The position numbers and the translations under genes are program-made. A stretch of 23,101 bases of DNA from Russula earlei (Eukaryota; Basidiomycota; Agaricomycetes; Russulales; Russulaceae), in the NCBI GenBank assembly GCA_025769875.1, contig JAGFNK010000747.1, forward strand, positions 1 to 23,101, written 5' to 3'. The first letter of the stretch is position 1; each line of letters begins with the position of its first letter. This document shows positions 17,981-23,101 of this stretch, piece after piece. The notes below the pieces were generated by a model that had not been told where the DNA came from, did not search any database, and saw nothing but the letters and a program-made list of their open reading frames with translations.

Positions 17981-19423
17981 TCATCGATACTGACTGGGCG
18001 CTAGAAAACACTCGTTATTTTCCTGGTCTCTCCAAGGGTAGACTGCCACAGGGTGACCAGAGCGTTGTCGCGCCGCAACAAATCGCTCAATGAACTTCGG
18101 AACAGGTTCCAATGGCTGGATGCCCCTCAAGAGAATGTTCTGTAGCGCGGGCAACACCTCCGTTGCTCTTTCTTCAGCGAGCTCTTCTAGCCCCCGACAG
18201 ACATCTCGCGCAACTCGATTGGATAGGCGCAGATCCTTCACAGCAGTGAATGGGTCGAAGAGTTCCACCCAATGAGTGGCGTTCATGTTCCAGTGTGTTT
18301 GTAGAATTGAAGGACCAGGAGCCACGATATCGAGCTGTATCAATGTGGAGAGGAGGAGCAAGGATGAGCTGCAGACCTGCGCCAGTAATGAAAGCTGCCG
18401 AACCAACCCTCCTCCACACATGATTTCTAAGGAGAGCTCCGGAATTTGATGTGTTTCTCTGAAATGCTGCAAATCGGACCGCATGATAGGAAGTGCACAC
18501 AATTGCTCTGTGGCATTTCTTGAACAATTCTGCGTAATTGATTGACTGGCGAAGATATGGGACGACAAAGTGGGGGTCCATGAAGAATGTTATCTTGAGT
18601 AAGCTGAGAAGTGGAGCCTCTATTTGGGCCAGTAGGTCCTCCAAGTACTCGTGAACGCCTTGGAACATAAGTTTTGTGAGAGATGGGAGGACAGAGGGTG
18701 TGAGAGGAGGTGTATGTCGACTTGCAGGATACCGAGGGGGGGATCGGAATTCCACGCCAACGGAATCAAGTCTGGACATCTCCGACAGGCAGGCGACCAA
18801 ATCCCGAGGCGAGAAGTAACCGGAATCGGGAATATTCCGAAGCTCAAGACGGTAAAGATGATTGGCTGACAAAAGTAGCTTTGGCATTCCTGGAAACGGA
18901 CAGTTGTGCAACGAGACATGTCGCAGAAGTGGGGCTGATCCGCCTAAGAACGAATTCTGGAAGGGTCGTCACCGTATTTTTCTCCGCCCGAATGTTCAGA
19001 AATGTCAGCTCCGGGAATGGTTTCTGCATCGCTGCTGTGAACGTTTCTAAATGTGAATTCGGAATGTCGAACAAGGTGATTGCACATATGCGATGGTGGT
19101 GCTCCGAATCGAGGAAAGCAGTTATGTTTCGACTGATCGAGGATGAATATATCGTGGGACGTATCACCACCGGCAAGACTGGCCAGACGTCCAGCATCTC
19201 AGACATCGGCCTTTGTTCCTGTATACACAAGTTGCAGGTTCAGGCGATGTGGCTCTGCCAACACGACATATCGCCATCTTTGACACACATGGACCAGTGT
19301 ATGCCATCCCATTGTCCTTGTGCGCTGGTCATTCACATAGAAAAAAAATATGTCCACGAGGACATCACTGGGGAGCGTGCTGATTGTCAACCGGTTTAAA
19401 ATCGATTGGTCTGTGGTCGTCAT
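17981..19423 (-). pseudogene. F-box/leucine-rich-repeat protein, copy B, several frameshifts
   Basis: The start is the conserved ATG at 19423 (MTTTDQS). The F-box region is TISTLPSDVLVDIFFFYVN and VHVCQRWRYVVLAEP. Later motifs are MLDVWPVLP, AMQKPFPELTFLNI, NCPFPGMPKLLLSANHLY, RNIPDSGYFSPRDL, LPSLTKLMFQG, LLAQIEAPLLS and EELAEERATEVLPALQNI. It ends ...SQYR at 17981, soon after GHPVAVYPW. Compared with the other copies there is an extra base near 19213 (ggccgatgtc), another near 18957 (ccagaattcg for ccagattcg) and a frame change near 18465. At least three frameshifts make a functional product unlikely. Its upstream region is nearly identical to that of copy C, while its middle and 3' parts are clearly more diverged from A and C than those two are from each other. 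Confidence 0.85.
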
Positions 19424-19520
19424 GGACACTGTGCAAATGCCATTAGTAGTTATTTCAGGGATGAGCTCGCTCGACGTACAGGAGACAAGTGAGGATGTAA
19501 CGTCTAGGAAGTGAGGTGGG
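19424..19520 (-). promoter_or_regulatory. Upstream region of F-box copy B, nearly identical to copy C
   Basis: The sequence around ctgtgcaaatgccattag, tatttcagggatgagctcgc and ggagacaagtgaggat is repeated at 23014-23101 with very few differences. Copy A shares only the first few bases upstream of the ATG. The region therefore travelled with the B/C coding segment. No TATA box as clear as that of copy A was seen in this stretch. Confidence 0.55.
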
Positions 19521-19889
19521 CGTATGGAAGTACTCACCACCCTTATGTGCGCACATGCTTGTACAGCCTTACAGTACATTTACGTTTACATGGCAATTGC
19601 GGGCCTTGCGACCAAAGCACACGTTCCTTACTGTAAAAAATCGCTCAGCATATTTCGGTTTAACGCGCTAGTATCACCACACCATACAGGACTTGAAACT
19701 CGTCTAAGAACGCGAGGAAGCGGAGGGAATGGGTGACCGAGCGTGCTCCTGCCATTTGAACGACGAGCGATGAGCTAAGCAAAATCCCCATTCCGTCTCT
19801 CCCTCACATCATAGCCTAACTGCCGACCGTTACCGACAAGGATAATTTTTTTTGCTCTCCGCCATGCTCACACCTCGTTCAATCCCACG
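19521..19889. other. Intergenic region between units B and C
   Basis: No recognised gene. An AT-rich stretch with several TTTACG/TGTAC words lies near 19560-19640 and a T-run at 19846-19853. The sequence is not obviously related to the corresponding region of unit A. Confidence 0.35.
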
Positions 19890-20405
19890 GCATGCGGTGA
19901 GCTCGGAGCCATTCCATCCACGCCGCCGCCTATGTGCCTCGCCGTTCGCTACCGCGCGTCCGTGTAGTGACATCTCGTCTTCCGCGCCCGCGCCCGAGCC
20001 CGCACCCCCGTCTCTAACATGCAACATGTCCTGTTGCTGTGCATCTCATTCACTCTCGCGGCCGACGAATTCTCGACTTTGCTCAGATTCGGATCCAGTT
20101 CGTGATCTCCACGCTGCTCGGTATGCCACCGCGTCGCACGAGTGCTAGTAGTCCGGCATCGTCACATCTACGAGATGAGAGTAGCGGTAATCATCTGCAT
20201 GACGCTGATTCGCCAGACGCACGCCAGTCATGCCAGGACGCACGAACTGAGGGACGTCATGCCGCGTGCTTCGCTACGTGGATTCGCATCACCGGAGAAG
20301 GTGCGTTATATTCCTGCTCCCCCTCCCCTTTTGCCATCCCATCACTCTGCACCTTCCGTTCTGCCAAACTATCTGTCCCATATTTACCAGCTCATCCCGA
20401 ACCCG
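19890..20405 (+). repeat. Duplicated block, unit C copy
   Basis: Counterpart of 16200-16700; see that entry for shared runs. Relative to the B copy, it lacks a piece near the catgacgctgattcgcc junction and has extra sequence (ggattcgcatcaccggagaag) near 20280. The frames at 20039-20551 and 19852-20148 have no recognised domain. Confidence 0.75.
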
Positions 20406-20870
20406 CTCCGAATGTAGCGGTGACCACCCCGCCAGTGCCACGGCGTTGTCAGGTGCTCGCAGCTGTGCCTCTTCTGCGGCTCGTGCACCGTGACTGGTGC
20501 ATTTCCGTCGTTGTGGCCATCCCCACATGCACCATTAGACGACCACGATGACTACCTCGAGCGTGACTTTGCCACTGTCAACGACGCCGATGCGTTCGAA
20601 CGGCTACGACAGAACGGCCAAAATGGCGCGAAAGTTGCGAAGAAAAGGATGGCGCTAAGGCGCTGGAGGAGATCGGAATGTCCGTGGTCGTGGGAGGTAT
20701 TGGCACGAGCGTTGATGCGGACTCACAAGACACAACTTTGGAGCGGCTGCGGTCATGTGTCCCAGTTGTTGGTGGCGTCGCCTTCGCCCCAGCCGGGCCC
20801 GCACTTCCAAAGGCACACAACATTTGCACCGGTGAAACCTCTTCTCTCGAATCGTCCAAAGGGGAGGAGG
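20392..20870 (+). pseudogene. Remnant of the membrane-protein gene's last intron and exon, unit C
   Basis: Corresponds to 13310-13690 of unit A. tcatcccgaacccgctccg resembles tcattccgaacgcgcccca; later gccgggc, then cacttccaaaggcacacaac and tgcaccggtgaaac match gccgggcacttccaaaggca and its continuation to the stop. The middle has several indels: frames equivalent to VVVSIPKCAISDD and DDLAFERRRLNGA are present only as VVVAIPTCTI and ADAFERLRQNGQN in different phases. Upstream exons of the gene are not found in unit C. Confidence 0.6.
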
Positions 20871-21515
20871 ACTGGCAAAGTCGAAATTTATCGCCAACGG
20901 GACAAAGCCCAATGTCTCTGTAAACACACGCGGGCTATCGGCGCGGCGGCTATCAAGCAAGTCGGCAGCTCGAGCTGCGATCGATCGAGGCCATGCACTT
21001 GTACTCGCAGTCGAATGCCACCGCGGGGTTGCAGACGACGGACCGAAACGAGTTTATGAGGGAGGTGCTTCACCCTTCACTCACGTGTATCTTCAGTCCC
21101 AACCTCCGAGGCTCTTTCCGTCTGCAGCCCTTTATTTACGCTTGATATTCTTGTCTCTTGTTGCTCGCGGCACTTCCATCGACAGACGGATCCCTCGTTC
21201 GTGGACCGACTCTGGACGGAATATTGTGCGTGTGCTTGGCAATAAAAGCAGAAGCGATTATTTCCCAATGATCGGCGTTGTGGCGTGCCCTTCCCGTTCC
21301 TCGTTCCTCTGGTGGTATCAATGTGGATGTGGCGTCCTTGTGTGTGTGCCTCAAGAACAGCGTGACGTTGTACATGTATTAACAAGCGACGTGAGCGTGA
21401 GTGTGCGCTTGAAAGAATCCTCAACAGATGACGGTTTCGTTTAACTGGCGCTGTATTCTGTTTTCAAGGAAACATACGAGGCTAGAAAGACAAGATCTGA
21501 GTGATGGTACGGTAA
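20871..21515. other. Unit C spacer, partly shared with units A and B
   Basis: About 20949-21053 matches 14177-14262 of unit A (caagtcggcagc ... ctcgcagtc ... gacgacggac.gaaacgag). 21348-21430 matches 17596-17680 of unit B. The rest (about 21060-21340) is CG-rich without a recognised gene. Confidence 0.5.
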
Positions 21516-21618
21516 CTAGGGTGCTTGGAGTCGAACGATGACAATCGCACAGAAGGTAGACGACACCAGATCCTAATTGGATGGAAAGTATAAAGTACTC
21601 ATCGATCCTGGCTGCGTG

Positions 21619-23013
21619 CTAGAAAAAGGACTCGGAATGGTCCTCACCAAGGGCAGACAGCGACGGGTGACCAAAGATGCTTGTCGCGCCCGCGACGACA
21701 TTCCTTGCATATACTTCGGAACAGTTTCCGTGTGAGTCGATCAAAAAGATTTTCCTTGTAGTGCTGGTAGTACTTGGTTTTTTACTCTTTCTTCGGCCGA
21801 GGCTTTTGCTTGCTACTCGGCCGGACATGTTCATTGTCTAGGCGCAAATCCGTCACGGAAGTGAACGGATCCAGGAAGTTCCAGCCAATTGAGTAGTTTC
21901 TATGCCGGAAGTTTGGGATGTTATAATCACGCAAGAAGTCGAGCCGCCACCAAGTGGCACGCCCGAAGGGACAAGGATTCGTTGCAGACTGGACCAGCGA
22001 TGGAAGATGCGGATCACTGATTGCTTAAGGAGAGCATCCGGAACTTTAAGGAGCCTCAAGTTATCCTCCGACTGCCCCCGTTAAATCCGGATTTGATAAC
22101 CGGAAGGTACACAAATGCTCTGTGGCATTCTTGTGAACGATTCTGCGTAATTGATCAACTGGTGAAGTTGTGGGACGACAAAGTGGGGGTCCAAAAAGAA
22201 CCCTATCTTGGGTTTGTTGAGAAGGGGAGCCTCGATTTGGGCGAGTAAGTCCTCCAAATACTGGTGAGCACCTCAGCACACAAGTTTGGTGAGAGATGGG
22301 AGGACAGAGCGTGTGAGCGAAAGTGGACGTCGACTTGCAGGATACCGAGGGGATTCGAATTCAACGTGAAGGGATTCAAGTCTGGACATGGCCGACAGGG
22401 CGGCGCCCAAATCCTGAGGCGAAAAGTAACCGGAATCGGGAATATGCCAAGGACAAAATGGTAAAGATGATTGACTAACAAAAGCAGTTTCGGGATTCCT
22501 GGAAACGGACAGTTTTGCAACCAGAGACGTCGCAGAAGCGGTGCTGATCCGCCTAAGAACGAATCTGGAAGGGTCGTCACCGTATTGTTCTCCGCCCGAA
22601 TGTTCAGAAATGTCAGCTCCGGGAATGGTTTCTGCATCGCTGCTGTGAAGTTGGAATGTCAGGCAAGGTGATTGCACATATGCGATGGCGGTGCTCCGAA
22701 TCGAGGAAAGCAGTTATGTTTCGACAGATCGAGAATGAATAATCCGTGGGACGTATCTTCACCGGCAAGACTGGCCAGACGTCCAGCATCTCAGACACCG
22801 GTTCTATTCCTGTGTACAAAAGTCGCAGATTCAGGTGACGTGACGATGCCAACACGACATATCACCATCTTTGACACACATGGACCAGTGTATGCCAACC
22901 CATTGTCCTTGTGCGCCAGTCATTCACATAGAAAAAAATATGTCCACGAGGACATCAGTGGGGAGCGTGCTGATTGTCAACCGGTTTGAAATCGATTGGT
23001 CAGTGGTCGTCAT
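21619..23013 (-). pseudogene. F-box/leucine-rich-repeat protein, copy C, heavily broken mosaic
   Basis: The ATG at 23013 (MTTTDQS) is conserved. Damage compared with copies A and B: one T lost in the T-run near 22935 (seven instead of eight), TGA in place of an Arg codon in CQRW-stop-YVVLA near 22866, a 16-bp deletion near 22640-22650, one base lost near 22445 (HFVLGIF instead of HLDLRDIP), and further frame changes through 22200-21620. Recognisable motifs include MQKPFPELTFLNI, TTLPDSFLGGSAPLLRRLW and NCPFPGIPKLLL. Sequence right of about 22455 matches copy B closely; left of it, it matches copy A. The final recognisable codons (GHP..) lie near 21670. Confidence 0.85.
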
Positions 23014-23101
23014 GCACACTGTGCAAATGCCATTAGTAGTTATTTCAGGGATGAGCTCGCTCGACGTACAGGAGACAAGTGAGGATTGTAACGTCTGGGA
23101 A

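Overview
This window looks like gene-poor, repeat-rich DNA from a basidiomycete fungus, most likely an Agaricomycete. The evidence is (i) many 44-55 nt GT-AG introns with GTNNGT donors, (ii) an intron-containing Tc1-like transposase, a decayed Ty3/gypsy element and a probable copia-type LTR end, (iii) an F-box/leucine-rich-repeat family that is strongly expanded in Agaricomycetes, and (iv) fragments of the serine-protease-like family with a GDSG motif that is common in the same fungi. No bacterial-style gene organisation, tRNA, rRNA or CRISPR array was seen.

Left third (1-9.2 kb), a transposon graveyard with one fresh-looking element. A probable copia-like LTR end (1-182, minus) is followed by 1.6 kb of G/C-rich, internally repeated sequence that on the minus strand reads as Ser/Thr/Pro/Ala/Gln-rich frames. 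A Tc1/IS630-type transposase (1937-3120, minus) follows; removing four short introns gives an uninterrupted 326-residue protein with a DD34E catalytic triad. Next to it lies a Ty3/gypsy element (about 3395-7436, minus): candidate 5' LTR, gag with a CCHC knuckle, protease, reverse transcriptase and RNase H. It has no integrase or 3' LTR and carries about a dozen in-frame stops, almost all TGA, with no frameshifts inside pol. From about 3.4 to 10.9 kb CG dinucleotides are nearly absent, whereas the transposase is CG-rich. An inverted-repeat element (7677-8593), clusters of short palindromes and a degenerate tandem repeat fill 7.5-9.0 kb.

Middle (9.2-11.0 kb): broken and inverted pieces of a protease-like gene. 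Two C-terminal copies converge tail to tail and form a 207-bp inverted repeat around an 83-nt spacer; a second, shorter inverted repeat lies just upstream.

Right half (11.8-23.1 kb): a composite unit present three times with a period near 3.6 kb. The full unit (A) has a multi-exon polytopic membrane-protein gene on the plus strand (11.8-13.7 kb) converging on an F-box/LRR gene on the minus strand (14.36-15.82 kb). Units B (about 16.2-19.5 kb) and C (about 19.9 kb to the window end) keep the F-box gene in increasingly broken form plus remnants of plus-strand sequence. F-box copy C is a mosaic: its 5' half matches B, its 3' half matches A. A 154-bp, nearly identical piece of copy A is also inserted downstream of copy B. 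The window therefore shows tandem duplication, gene conversion and pseudogenisation of an F-box family beside a repeat block that seems to have been mutated at CpG sites.
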